A stretch of 63,118 nt of DNA, from positions 1 to 63,118 of the forward strand of contig JAETTD010000012.1 of the NCBI GenBank assembly GCA_021769295.1, written 5' to 3'. The stretch comes from Bacillota bacterium. Lineage in GTDB: Bacteria; Bacillota; Clostridia; Peptostreptococcales; Anaerovoracaceae. The notes beneath the pieces were generated by a model. That model saw nothing but the letters and a program-made list of their open reading frames with translations, ran no database searches and had not been told where the DNA came from. Positions 1 to 7,762 of this stretch are shown in pieces. The position numbers and the translations under genes are program-made. The first letter of the stretch is position 1, and each line of letters starts with the position of its first letter.

Positions 1-113
1 TGATGCAGTGTCTTGGTGATTGCTGCTGTCAGGGTTGTCTTTCCATGGTCTACGTGGCCTATGGTTCCGATGTTGATATGCGGTTTTGTTCTTTCAAACT
101 TCTGTTTTGCCAT
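1..113 (-). CDS. tuf: Elongation factor Tu, N-terminal part (cut by window edge)
   Basis: EF-Tu is the GTPase that delivers aminoacyl-tRNA to the ribosome. The 37 visible codons start [20 protein letters not shown] and contain the P-loop GHVDHGKTT at about residues 19-27, which is diagnostic. The start is preceded by AGGAGG at a good distance. In many Clostridia tuf follows sigH and a tRNA gene on the way to rpmG-secE-nusG, so the accessory genes at 977-4489 appear to be inserted into a conserved cluster. Confidence 0.97.
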   Translation of the reverse strand, partial: MAKQKFERTKPHINIGTIGHVDHGKTTLTAAITKTLH

Positions 114-207
114 TTTGTTTCCTCCTAATTATATAACGTTATTTTTTGGAAGTATGAATTTGGGCGTCCCCAAATTCACCTAAAGGTTTTATCTAAACCT
201 GTCCTTA

Positions 208-235
208 ATTTTACCATATTCAAAAGGGTTTGCAA
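208..235 (-). promoter_or_regulatory. Probable tuf promoter
   Basis: On the minus strand TTGCAA (230-235) and TAAAAT (208-213) are 16 bp apart. The leader between here and the tuf start contains a 9-bp hairpin with arms at 156-164 and 169-177; its role is unknown. Confidence 0.5.
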
Positions 236-287
236 AGGGTAATTTTGGTGTGTTTTCAAAGTTCTTCCGTTATTATTAAGCGCACCG

Positions 288-319
288 AAAAAGGCAGCCT
301 GATGCCGGCTGCCTTTTTT
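288..319. terminator. Bidirectional intrinsic terminator
   Basis: A 12-bp stem (AAAAAGGCAGCC, 288-299, paired with 307-319) with a 7-nt loop has A and T runs on both sides. It lies just downstream of the lipoprotein gene on the minus strand, separating it from tuf. Confidence 0.85.
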
Positions 320-340
320 CAAATTTTCAATGCAAAATTT

Positions 341-718
341 TTACTTGAACTGTATTTCCTTAAATTTGTTTACCAGTTCCTCATCATCTGCCAGAATAAT
401 CATTCCGCTGTTTGTTGCGGCAGCTTCAATCACTCCGTTTCCTGCTTCAATGTCTTTATACTCATCGGAACTTTCATCAAACAAGTATAACTCAACTTCG
501 CCGTCTTTATATTCTTTACCTGCTTCTGCACCTATCATCTCGTAAAATGTTTCCGAGCCTTCTCCAAGGCCGAGCTCTTCTGCAACCGCATCAACGGTTT
601 TTTCGATTTTAACTACTTCCGGCTCACTCTGGTCGGTGCCTCCGTCATCTTTCGAACCGCATGCTGCAAATGCGAAGCATAAAGCGCAGATTAAAAATAC
701 CGTAAGAAATTTCTTCAT
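341..718 (-). CDS. Small secreted lipoprotein of unknown function
   Basis: A 125-residue protein with a classical lipoprotein signal peptide: KK at the N-terminus, a hydrophobic stretch, and lipobox FAAC with the lipidated cysteine near residue 20. It should be anchored to the outer face of the membrane. The mature part is acidic, and its second half resembles small DUF4358-type lipoproteins of Clostridia (from memory, not searched). The start is preceded by AAAGGAGG. It is monocistronic, with its own promoter (760-788) and terminator (288-319). Confidence 0.8.
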   Translation of the reverse strand: MKKFLTVFLICALCFAFAACGSKDDGGTDQSEPEVVKIEKTVDAVAEELGLGEGSETFYEMIGAEAGKEYKDGEVELYLFDESSDEYKDIEAGNGVIEAAATNSGMIILADDEELVNKFKEIQFK

Positions 719-759
719 TTCTTTCCCTCCTTACATATTGAAAACTATACATTTTGTTG

Positions 760-788
760 ATTATAACTTATAAAACTATTATGTACAA
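760..788 (-). promoter_or_regulatory. Promoter of the lipoprotein gene
   Basis: Minus strand: TTGTAC (783-788), 17-bp spacer, perfect TATAAT (760-765), about 40 bp upstream of the start codon. Confidence 0.6.
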
Positions 789-976
789 GTTTATTTATTA
801 CATTCCTTGCGCTTTTATGCGGAAATGGGAGTTTAGATATTGAATTTATCAGTTCGTTCTTCTTATGGTTGTATTACATAATCTTTTAGGTCTATATATC
901 ACGTTTTATCTTTTTTACATTTTTATCCTGAATCCTTTAATTTTTATCAAACAATTCTGTTTCTATTGTTCTTAAT

Positions 977-1099
977 CTATTGGTTTTTTATCTGAGTCAA
1001 AGTCGAAAACTTCTCATAATTCTTGAAAATATCAGCATCAAATATAACACAATAATGTTTTGTCATTTTCAAAGTGGAATAGCCTAATATTTTCTGAAT
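977..1099 (-). pseudogene. Remnant of a tyrosine recombinase (integrase) C-terminus
   Basis: A minus-strand reading frame of 40 codons plus stop encodes IQKILGYSTLKMTKHYCVIF and then a charged tail ending NYEKFSTLTQIKNQ. This matches the end of phage/ICE-type tyrosine recombinases, where the HSTLKMTxHY box carries the catalytic histidine region and tyrosine. The frame is broken immediately upstream (in-frame TGA codons), exactly where a 19-bp tandem duplication sits (1098-1135). Only the last 40 residues survive, so it is inactive. It marks a past integration next to tuf. Confidence 0.7.
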
Positions 1100-1135
1100 G
1101 TTTCAATAACTTCATTATGTTTCAATAACTTCATT
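1098..1135. repeat. Perfect 19-bp tandem duplication
   Basis: Two head-to-tail copies of ATGTTTCAATAACTTCATT (1098-1116 and 1117-1135). They adjoin the truncated end of the integrase remnant and may mark the breakpoint that destroyed it. Confidence 0.9.
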
Positions 1136-1269
1136 TATAGGGTCAAGCGGGACAAATGCCGGTTAGAATAATGGTTACTATGAATACGAACCGCCTATAT
1201 ATGAATAAAACGCCGTTTGAACAGATATCGATAATTTCCTGCTTTTCGGGTACAATGAAAATATCAGGT

Positions 1270-1320
1270 CAAATCGGGTCACAATCGAGTCGAACGAATT
1301 GACATAATTGACCCGATTTG
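1270..1320. promoter_or_regulatory. Inverted-repeat operator over the promoter at 1299-1327
   Basis: CAAATCGGGTCA (1270-1281) is repeated inverted as TGACCCGATTTG (1309-1320), with 27 bp between the arms. The right arm fills the spacer between -35 and -10. Binding there would block RNA polymerase, so autoregulation by the downstream regulator, which has a C-terminal winged helix, is plausible. Confidence 0.6.
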
Positions 1321-1327
1321 CTATAAT
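1299..1327 (+). promoter_or_regulatory. Consensus sigma-A promoter
   Basis: TTGACA (1299-1304), 17 bp, TATAAT (1322-1327): a perfect consensus 35 bp upstream of the start codon at 1362, with AAAGGAG at 1347-1353. Confidence 0.85.
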
Positions 1328-1361
1328 GTGACTAACGAATCTAAGTAAAGGAGATGGCGTT

Positions 1362-2708
1362 ATGCTTTTTCGTGAAAGTGAAACCATAGAGCTGAAAGAA
1401 ACAGTTGTAGATGATATAAAAAAGGAAATCATTGCTTTTGCGAACTGTGACGGAGGTAAGCTGTATGTCGGGGTTCGAGATGATGGTACAGTAGTTGGAC
1501 TCAGTAACCCTGATGAAGTTTCTTTACAAATCAGCAACATGGCAAGGGATTCAATTAAACCAGATGTGACAATGTTCCTGCATTATCAGACAATAGAGGA
1601 AGACGGAAAGGAAATTGTCGCTGTGGATGTTCAGCGCGGAACGGACCGCCCTTACTATCTTGCCAAAAAGGGGATGCGTCCAGAAGGCGTATATGTCAGA
1701 CAAGGCTACTCCTCTGTTCCTGCTACTGACACAGCGATCCGCCGTATGATTAAAGAAACAGATGGAGACCGCTTTGAGGCTATGCGCTGCTTAAACCAAG
1801 AACTTACATTTGAAGCCGCGAAAAAAGAATTTGCGCTTCGGGAAGTAGACTTTGGCCCACAGCAAATGCGCACTTTGAAGCTGATCGACCAGGATAACCT
1901 CTACAGCAATTTAGGTTTGCTTCTATCCGATCAATGCGCCCATACGATCAAGGTCGCTGTTTTTCAGGGAACGGATCAAACAATTTTTAAGGACCGCCGG
2001 GAATTTGCCGGGTCACTGATGCAGCAGATGAACGAAGTATATGACTTTATTGACTTCCGCAATCAAACTCGCTCAACTATAGAAAGGCTACTAAGAATCG
2101 ATGTCAGGGATTACCCGGAGATTGCCGTCAGAGAGGCATTGCTAAATCTGCTGGTCCATCGTGATTATTCCTTTAGTGCAAGTGCGCTTATCAGTATTTA
2201 TGCTGACCGGATTGAATTTGTATCGATTGGCGGATTGGTTCCGGGCCTTGATCTGGAAGATATTATGGTAGGTATTTCCGTATGCAGAAACCAGGACCTT
2301 GCTAATGTGTTCTACCGCCTGCATTTGATTGAGGCTTACGGTACCGGAATGAGTAAGATTATGAAGGCTTACGAAGGCATGGAGGAAAGGCCAATGATTG
2401 AAACTACCAAAAATGCCTTTAAGATTACATTGCCTAACATTAACGCAAAATATGGAACCGGAAATGCTTCTGTACCGAAAGCAGAATTAATCTCAAGTTC
2501 TGCTCCCAGAGCTGAAAAAAGCCTAAGTAAAGAAGAAAAAGTATTGGAATATGCCCGGTCTCATGGCGCTGTTACAAGAAATGATGTGATCGAATTGCTT
2601 GGAGTGAGCACATCTACCGCTTCCAGGGTCATCAGAAGAATGGTAAAAAGCAACTTGTTAAAACAGAACGGAAAAGCAAGAAGCACAAACTACACTATTT
2701 TAAAATAA
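1362..2708 (+). CDS. AlbA_2 (Schlafen-like) ATP-binding transcriptional regulator
   Basis: A 448-residue cytoplasmic protein. Residues about 5-120 form an AlbA_2/Schlafen domain (ETIELKE at the start, then FANCDGGKLYVGVRDDG). Residues about 200-340 look like the HATPase_c_4 domain found after AlbA_2 in these proteins (AVREALLNLLVHRDYS, EAYGTGMSKI). Residues about 395-448 form a winged helix-turn-helix. Such proteins are common in mobile or accessory regions and probably regulate transcription; their ligand is unknown. The gene has a consensus promoter overlapped by an inverted repeat and its own terminator (2724-2756). Position between an integrase remnant and tRNA-Thr suggests acquisition by transfer. 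Confidence 0.85.
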   Translation: MLFRESETIELKETVVDDIKKEIIAFANCDGGKLYVGVRDDGTVVGLSNPDEVSLQISNMARDSIKPDVTMFLHYQTIEEDGKEIVAVDVQRGTDRPYYLAKKGMRPEGVYVRQGYSSVPATDTAIRRMIKETDGDRFEAMRCLNQELTFEAAKKEFALREVDFGPQQMRTLKLIDQDNLYSNLGLLLSDQCAHTIKVAVFQGTDQTIFKDRREFAGSLMQQMNEVYDFIDFRNQTRSTIERLLRIDVRDYPEIAVREALLNLLVHRDYSFSASALISIYADRIEFVSIGGLVPGLDLEDIMVGISVCRNQDLANVFYRLHLIEAYGTGMSKIMKAYEGMEERPMIETTKNAFKITLPNINAKYGTGNASVPKAELISSSAPRAEKSLSKEEKVLEYARSHGAVTRNDVIELLGVSTSTASRVIRRMVKSNLLKQNGKARSTNYTILK

Positions 2709-2723
2709 TAGAAACTATGATAG

Positions 2724-2756
2724 ACAACCGATTAGAGAAAACCAGTCGGTTGTTTT
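2724..2756 (+). terminator. Intrinsic terminator
   Basis: ACAACCGA (2724-2731) pairs with TCGGTTGT (2746-2753), followed by a T run, 15 bp after the stop codon of the AlbA_2 gene. Confidence 0.75.
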
Positions 2757-2983
2757 CAGTTAAGAGGGCAACTCTGTATTCATGATTTAGACTATTACAA
2801 TTCACCATTCACGTTAAATCCATGACAAAAGTGATGTTACCCATGTTCTTCATTCTTTTTGCATGTAAAAAGTTTTCCGTTGTAAACTTTATTGGCAGAA
2901 TTGCGGTGTGTAAAGGCCAACACATTGAAGTGACATGACAGAAAATATTTTTTTCGTTTCGTTAAATATTTGTAAAAATTATC

Positions 2984-3012
2984 TTGACAAGATGTCGCTC
3001 ATATGACATAAT
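2984..3012 (+). promoter_or_regulatory. Promoter of the XRE/unknown gene pair
   Basis: TTGACA (2984-2989), 17 bp, CATAAT (3007-3012). The region 2757-2983 upstream is AT-rich with no gene visible. Confidence 0.75.
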
Positions 3013-3033
3013 GACATAAATATGACATGTCAT
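3003..3033. promoter_or_regulatory. ATGACAT operator cluster
   Basis: ATGACAT occurs as direct repeats at 3003-3009, 3011-3017 and 3022-3028. The last is part of the perfect 12-bp palindrome ATGACATGTCAT (3022-3033). A further TGACATGACA lies upstream at 2931-2940. The cluster covers the -10 and transcription start, as expected for autorepression by the XRE protein encoded next. Confidence 0.7.
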
Positions 3034-3051
3034 TATTGAGGAGGGATCACA

Positions 3052-3825
3052 GTGGCACAGAAAATAATTCAGGGAAATGAGACGCTTGCCAGGCAAATCA
3101 AATCCAGACGTAACGAGCTGGGGTTAACTATCGAAGAAGCTGCTTCCCGGGCCGGAGTAGGGACAAAAACCTGGTGCAGATATGAAGCCGGCGAATCAAT
3201 TCGTATGGATAAATGTAAGGGGCTATGTAAGGCACTGAACTGGCGAGTCCTGCCAGAACAGAATGCCGGAACGCATGACGATATTTTTGCACAAGAGTAT
3301 AAAACTCATGAAGCGTGGTCTTCATTTTTGGAAAATACATTTGGAGCCAGAGCCGCCATGTCATTTGCTTTAGGTAGCGATATCTTACTCGATCACATCA
3401 ATGAAGATTTGACAGAACTCGCTTCCATGCCTGCGGGATCTCATCTTGGTCAACTAAGTGTGTCGTTGCTGTACGAGGGCCTGCCAAAACAGTTTCTGAT
3501 GCACTATGACTACGATTTCCTATATCAGATGAAATGTACCCTCCAAAGCATGAGACATCGTGCAAAATATGACCAATCCATAGCAGCACACAGCGTTATG
3601 GAAGAACTGCTTTTCTATCTTTGTAATGAGGAGGCTTATATATTAATTGAACTCAATAGCGAGATCAATATACCTGATGAGGAGGATGTTTTTTCCGAAG
3701 AATGGGTGTTTGATTTATTTGATGATATTGATATCGTCAGTTATCTCTACTCTGATTTATATTTGAACTCTGATCATCCATATCATTTTTTACAATGGAA
3801 TGACCAGCAATTTTATACAAAGTAA
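3052..3825 (+). CDS. XRE-family HTH regulator with unknown C-terminal domain
   Basis: A 257-residue protein starting with GTG, supported by GAGGAGGGA at 3038-3046. Residues about 8-60 form a Cro/cI-type HTH (RRNELGLTIEEAASRAGVGT, then a TWxRYEAGES recognition helix). The remaining 190 residues are acidic, probably helical, and match nothing I recognise. It is followed 22 bp later by the unknown gene at 3848, so the two probably form an operon. The ATGACAT cluster over the promoter suggests autoregulation. A regulator plus an unknown effector in an island could be a toxin-antitoxin or defence pair, but no domain proves this. Confidence 0.75.
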   Translation: MAQKIIQGNETLARQIKSRRNELGLTIEEAASRAGVGTKTWCRYEAGESIRMDKCKGLCKALNWRVLPEQNAGTHDDIFAQEYKTHEAWSSFLENTFGARAAMSFALGSDILLDHINEDLTELASMPAGSHLGQLSVSLLYEGLPKQFLMHYDYDFLYQMKCTLQSMRHRAKYDQSIAAHSVMEELLFYLCNEEAYILIELNSEINIPDEEDVFSEEWVFDLFDDIDIVSYLYSDLYLNSDHPYHFLQWNDQQFYTK

Positions 3826-3847
3826 TGTGAATAAATGGAGGGGTAAT

Positions 3848-4489
3848 ATGCTTGAACAAATGAAATGGGAAGAAGTTTATTCGCTCTGGAATTATGAACG
3901 ACACAATTTTTCTGATATGCTCTCTGCTCCTATTACCGCAGAAACGGTATTTGTAAAATACAATCAAAAAGGTTATATTTACGGTTTTGACTGGCTTCAA
4001 AATGATGCTGCACAGGCAAGAAAAGAACTAATAGAAAATAATCCGTTAGAATTTCTGTACTTTACGCCACCTACAAATAAGGGAACAATTCAAACTGCTG
4101 AAATGTTGTTGGATGCTCAAAATGAAGAAGACCTTGCTGCTATTTGGATTGCAGCTACCGCAAACGAACTGTATGAACGCAGATACGGAAAAGGCATTGG
4201 TCAGTATGCCGATATGCTTCATATGGCAGCATACGAATTTTTAAAATCCCGATATTATTTGTGGCATCATGCTATGAAAAGGTTAGTGCCGGAAATACTA
4301 ATTTCACGGTCGGTTCTTGATAATATCGTCTGCAGAGATGCAGCACCGATCATTAGCCTTATTCAAATGAATACTGTATTGTTGAAAAACTCATGGCGCA
4401 TTCTGAAATACTCCTCATTAAAAGATGAAGATATGCCGGAATCTCGTTTTCGTATAAGCAATACGAGTTCAAGCCTGCTCCTAAAATGA
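3848..4489 (+). CDS. Unknown protein paired with an XRE regulator
   Basis: I do not recognise this 213-residue protein. I chose the ATG at 3848 rather than an upstream start at 3800 because it follows GGAGGGG and leaves a normal gap after the XRE gene. The protein is soluble, mixed alpha/beta, rich in W and Y in its first third (WEEVYSLWNYERHNF), with a central helical part. The stop codon is only 2 bp from the terminator shared with tRNA-Thr. Its role presumably goes with that of the XRE gene. Confidence 0.65.
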   Translation: MLEQMKWEEVYSLWNYERHNFSDMLSAPITAETVFVKYNQKGYIYGFDWLQNDAAQARKELIENNPLEFLYFTPPTNKGTIQTAEMLLDAQNEEDLAAIWIAATANELYERRYGKGIGQYADMLHMAAYEFLKSRYYLWHHAMKRLVPEILISRSVLDNIVCRDAAPIISLIQMNTVLLKNSWRILKYSSLKDEDMPESRFRISNTSSSLLLK

Positions 4490-4490
4490 A

Positions 4491-4524
4491 ACAAAACGAG
4501 ACCCGGATTCGGGTCTCGTTTTGT
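4491..4524. terminator. Strong bidirectional terminator
   Basis: A perfect 14-bp stem (4491-4504 with 4511-4524) and 6-nt loop. It ends the accessory operon on the plus strand and the tRNA-Thr transcript on the minus strand. Confidence 0.9.
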
Positions 4525-4525
4525 T

Positions 4526-4602
4526 TGGAGCTGTTGAGCAGACTTGAACTGCCGAACCTCTTCCTTACCAAGGAAGCGCTCTACCGACTGAGCTACAACA
4601 GC
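4526..4602 (-). tRNA. tRNA-Thr (anticodon GGT)
   Basis: The minus strand folds as a full cloverleaf: acceptor GCTGTTG/CAACAGC, D-arm GCTC...GAGC, anticodon stem CTTCC/GGAAG with loop TTGGTAA (anticodon GGU), T-arm with TTCAAGT, and an encoded 3' CCA. It lies downstream of sigH and its 3' end faces the accessory island. tRNA 3' ends are classical integrase targets. Confidence 0.97.
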
Positions 4603-4662
4603 GCATTGTATCATTTGCGATTTGTATCGCAACACTTATCCTACTATATGTCGGCAAAAAAG

Positions 4663-5280
4663 TCAATATCCAAGATAGCCATATATTTTCTTTTTTATTC
4701 TCTGAATGGCATTGTCCACTGTTTTACTGCTTCTGTGAAGCTCGCTCGCAATTTCACGATAGCCTTTGCCCTGAAGCATTTTGCCCCATATTTTCTTTTC
4801 GAGGGGGCTGAAAATTTCCCCGCTGTCAGCCTTTAAAAATTCAACCACTTCTTTCATAAGCATGAGGGACTCAGGGTCATCATCCTTTGCAGGAAGCCTA
4901 TCTTCAAGAGTTTTTTCATCGTCTTCATAGCCATAGCTGCCCTCTTGGCTCAGGGACACGGATTCATTGAGTATCTGATGCTTGCGAAGATTAGCCTTTC
5001 TTATGGCCGATATAATCTGACGGTTTACACATATTTCGGCAAAGGTTCTGAAAGATGCGTTCTTATCCTCTCTGAATTCACGGATGGCCTTAAAAATGCC
5101 GATCATTCCTTCCTGAATCACATCCTCATTGTCGCCGCCGATTATAAAATATGCGCTGGATTTTTTCTTAGCCAGTTCTTTATATTTTGTGATAAGAAAT
5201 TCTTCAGCAGTGGCGCTGCCTTCCTGCGCCATTTTAACCAGTTCCTCATCGGTCAAAATATTATAGTTGTCTCTTTCCAT
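4663..5280 (-). CDS. sigH: RNA polymerase sigma factor SigH (sporulation/transition state)
   Basis: A 205-residue sigma-70 family protein. Region 2 (about residues 30-90) contains DVIQEGMIGIFKAIREF, typical of SigH; region 4 (about 165-200) contains the HTH REIASELHRSSKTVDNAI. In Firmicutes SigH drives entry into sporulation and other transition-state genes. Its start overlaps the end of rlmB by 20 bp, the arrangement typical of this cluster. Presence of SigH alone does not prove that the organism sporulates. Confidence 0.93.
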   Translation of the reverse strand: MERDNYNILTDEELVKMAQEGSATAEEFLITKYKELAKKKSSAYFIIGGDNEDVIQEGMIGIFKAIREFREDKNASFRTFAEICVNRQIISAIRKANLRKHQILNESVSLSQEGSYGYEDDEKTLEDRLPAKDDDPESLMLMKEVVEFLKADSGEIFSPLEKKIWGKMLQGKGYREIASELHRSSKTVDNAIQRIKKKIYGYLGY

Positions 5281-6043
5281 CTCTCTGCTTTCTTACCTCA
5301 TACATTAAAACAGCAGCTGCGTTGGATGCGTTCAAAGAAGTAATCTTTCCTACCATAGGCATGGAAACCGTAAAATCACAATTTTCCTTTACCAGCTTGC
5401 TGATTCCGTCTCCCTCACTGCCTATTACAACTGCCAGTTTTCCGGTCAGGTCAGCTCTGTAGTAGTCCTGCCCGCCCATGTCGCATGCAGCAATCCAAAA
5501 TCCCAGCTTTTTAAGTTCTTCCATAGTTCTCACTATGTTGGTCACACGAACGCAAGGAACATACTCGATAGCTCCCGCCGAAGTTTTTGCAACCGTTTCG
5601 GTGAGACCACATGCGTTTCTTTTGGGAATTATAACGCCATGGGCTCCCGCACACTCAGCAGTTCTCATAATAGCACCCAAGTTGTGAGGATCTTCGAGGT
5701 TGTCCAGAATTATTACAAAGGGCTCTTCGCCTGCCTGTTCAGCTTTAGCTAAAATATCTTCAATGGTTTTGTACTCATATGCGCTTATATATGCCGCCAC
5801 ACCTTGGTGGGCTCCTCCGCCGCTTAAACGGTCGAGAGCGGTTTTGTCCGCCTTTATAACAGGAATTTTTCTTTCTTTTGCCATAGCGGCAATCTTAATT
5901 GCAGAGCCTTCCGATGAACTCATGAGAATTTTTTCTATTTCCCTGCCGCTCTTAAGCGCTTCGGTAACCGGATTTCTTCCGAAGATTACATTGTCATGTC
6001 TCTCTTCGCCATGACCGTGTCTCGGTTGATTCTTTTTAACCAT
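5261..6043 (-). CDS. rlmB: 23S rRNA (guanosine-2'-O-)-methyltransferase RlmB (SpoU family)
   Basis: 260 residues. An N-terminal substrate-binding domain (VIFGRNPVTEAL, about 20-32) is followed by the SpoU domain with its three knot motifs: LDNLEDPHNLGAIMRTAE (about 115-132), VIGSEGDGIS (about 205-214) and SLNASNAAAVLMYE (about 235-248). It uses SAM to methylate a guanosine ribose, by homology G2251 of 23S rRNA; some family members have other targets. It overlaps the end of the DHFR gene by 8 bp and the start of sigH by 20 bp, so translation is probably coupled. Confidence 0.92.
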   Translation of the reverse strand: MVKKNQPRHGHGEERHDNVIFGRNPVTEALKSGREIEKILMSSSEGSAIKIAAMAKERKIPVIKADKTALDRLSGGGAHQGVAAYISAYEYKTIEDILAKAEQAGEEPFVIILDNLEDPHNLGAIMRTAECAGAHGVIIPKRNACGLTETVAKTSAGAIEYVPCVRVTNIVRTMEELKKLGFWIAACDMGGQDYYRADLTGKLAVVIGSEGDGISKLVKENCDFTVSMPMVGKITSLNASNAAAVLMYEVRKQRDGKRQL

Positions 6044-6524
6044 TTCTCACCCTCTTATACTCTGTAAATCTATATGTTATGCCGTTTTCCTTCTTATCTT
6101 CGCTTTGCCATACGAGTTCAAAATCCGCCGATTCATCGAGATTGGGAATGTAGGTATCTGCTTCAAATTCCGCATCAATTTTCGTCACATAGCAGCCTTC
6201 GCAATACGGCAGCAGCTTGCAGTAGATCTCTCCGCCGCCTATCACCATAACATCTTCGTCCGAGTACTTTTTTAGCAGTTCTTCTATGCTGTGGACTACC
6301 GTGCAGCCCTCTTTGGCAAAGCTTTGATTGCGAGTCAGTACGATATTCTTTCTCTTCGGCAGAGGCCTTCCTCCCGGAAGGCTTTCGAGAGTTTTTCTGC
6401 CCATTACCACGATTTTGCCTGTCGTTCTTTCTTTGAAATATTTCAAATCGCCGGGCAGGTGGCATAAAAGCTTTCCTTCATTTCCTATGGCCCAATTTTT
6501 ATCTGCAACTACAATCAGCTTCAT
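6036..6524 (-). CDS. dfrA: Dihydrofolate reductase
   Basis: 162 residues, the usual DHFR length. It reduces dihydrofolate to tetrahydrofolate with NADPH. Visible signatures: VADKNWAIGNEGKLLCHLPG with the catalytic acid in the following DLKYFK (about residue 26), VMGRKTLESLPG, and the nucleotide-binding VIGGGEIY (about 96-103). It sits 12 bp after thyA, which makes dihydrofolate, so the two steps of the thymidylate cycle are in one operon. Confidence 0.93.
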   Translation of the reverse strand: MKLIVVADKNWAIGNEGKLLCHLPGDLKYFKERTTGKIVVMGRKTLESLPGGRPLPKRKNIVLTRNQSFAKEGCTVVHSIEELLKKYSDEDVMVIGGGEIYCKLLPYCEGCYVTKIDAEFEADTYIPNLDESADFELVWQSEDKKENGITYRFTEYKRVRNG

Positions 6525-6536
6525 CGGCGCTCTCCT

Positions 6537-7367
6537 TTAAATCGCTATCGGGATGTTCAAAATCTGAGGGTTTTTCTGATAGTCTTCGATAATTACATCA
6601 TCGGTGGTAAAATCATAAAAATCCTTTATTTCAGGATTCAGCCTGAATTTAGGCGCGGGATACTGAGGTCTTGTGATGAGCTCTTTTACTATGGAAACAT
6701 GCCTGTCATATATGTGGGCATCCGCTATCACATGCACCAGCTCACCTGCCTTAAGTCCGCTCACCTGAGCAAACATGTGCACTAAAACCGCATACTGAAC
6801 CACGTTCCAGTTGTTTGCCGCCAGAATGTCCTGTGAACGCTGATGCAAAATCGCATTGAGCCTGTCGCCTGTCACATTGAAGGTCATGCTGTAGGCACAT
6901 GGCTCCAGCCCCATTTCCATAAGGTCGTCAAACTTGTATATATTGGTTAGGATTCTTCTGGAATAGGGGGTGTTCTTCAGTTGCCAGAGGACATTGTCCA
7001 CCTGGTCCATTTCGCCTTGAGCAAAGCGATATTTGATTCCCATTTGATAACCGTAGGCCTTGCCTATGGAGCCGTTTTCGTCTGCCCATTCATCCCAGAT
7101 GTGCCCTTTTAAATCTTTTATATTATTGGACTTTCTCTGCCATATCCAAAGCATTTCATCCACGGCTGTCTTAATTGCGGTAGGTCTCAGCGTCAGAGCC
7201 GGAAATTCCTCCTGCAAATCGTACCTGTTTACTACTCCGAAAGTCTTTATAGTGTGAGCAGGCGTTCCGTCTTCCCACCTTGCACGAACCTGTTGGCCTT
7301 CGGAAGAATAGCCATTTTCAATTATCTCGTTACACATGTTTACAAACAAAACGTCTGCCTTACTCAT
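6537..7367 (-). CDS. thyA: Thymidylate synthase (ThyA type)
   Basis: 276 residues. It methylates dUMP to dTMP using methylene-tetrahydrofolate and releases dihydrofolate for the DHFR encoded next. The catalytic cysteine is in LEPCAYSMTFNV (about residue 158), followed by the QRSQD nucleotide-binding motif (about 178). The sequence around the cysteine is divergent from the usual PPCH form. The start overlaps the mrnC stop in an ATGA (7364-7367). Confidence 0.88.
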   Translation of the reverse strand: MSKADVLFVNMCNEIIENGYSSEGQQVRARWEDGTPAHTIKTFGVVNRYDLQEEFPALTLRPTAIKTAVDEMLWIWQRKSNNIKDLKGHIWDEWADENGSIGKAYGYQMGIKYRFAQGEMDQVDNVLWQLKNTPYSRRILTNIYKFDDLMEMGLEPCAYSMTFNVTGDRLNAILHQRSQDILAANNWNVVQYAVLVHMFAQVSGLKAGELVHVIADAHIYDRHVSIVKELITRPQYPAPKFRLNPEIKDFYDFTTDDVIIEDYQKNPQILNIPIAI

Positions 7368-7762
7368 CTTGCTGCTCCTTCAATAATTTCAATCGCCCTG
7401 TGGATTACTTCCTTCATCCTTTCGGTTTTGCCCTCAAGATATAAGTATCCCAGCAAAGCTTCAAAGGCGGTGGCCCATTTATAATCCATTGGGTCGGCGT
7501 TTTTTGGTTTTGACGTGGTTTTATGATTGCGGGCTCTCTTTGCAAGAGAAGCTTCCTCCTCCGTCAAAAATTCCCCCATCATCTTTCTGATTGCAACAGC
7601 TTGTCCTTCCGCCCGCACAAAGGGCACCGCCATGGCATGAAGCCTGTCGGCGTTGGTCTGTCCGGTTTCCATGACATGCCGCCTTATATAGACCTCATAA
7701 AGGGCGTCACCCATATACGCAAGAGCCGTGGTGTTTATCTGCTTTACATCTTTATTTATCAT
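7364..7762 (-). CDS. mrnC: Mini-ribonuclease III (23S rRNA maturation)
   Basis: 132 residues: an RNase III catalytic domain without the double-stranded RNA-binding domain, the definition of MrnC. Signature YMGDALYEVYIRRHV (about 15-29) and the second acidic helix EALLGYLYLEG (about 105-115). It trims the ends of 23S rRNA in Firmicutes. It lies directly after cysS (ATGA overlap), a conserved neighbourhood. Confidence 0.92.
   Translation of the reverse strand: MINKDVKQINTTALAYMGDALYEVYIRRHVMETGQTNADRLHAMAVPFVRAEGQAVAIRKMMGEFLTEEEASLAKRARNHKTTSKPKNADPMDYKWATAFEALLGYLYLEGKTERMKEVIHRAIEIIEGAAR

Noticed and set aside
1097-4602. Attachment-site direct repeat of the tRNA-Thr 3' end
   Set aside because: I looked for a copy of the last bases of the tRNA near the integrase remnant and found none, so the island limits stay unproven.
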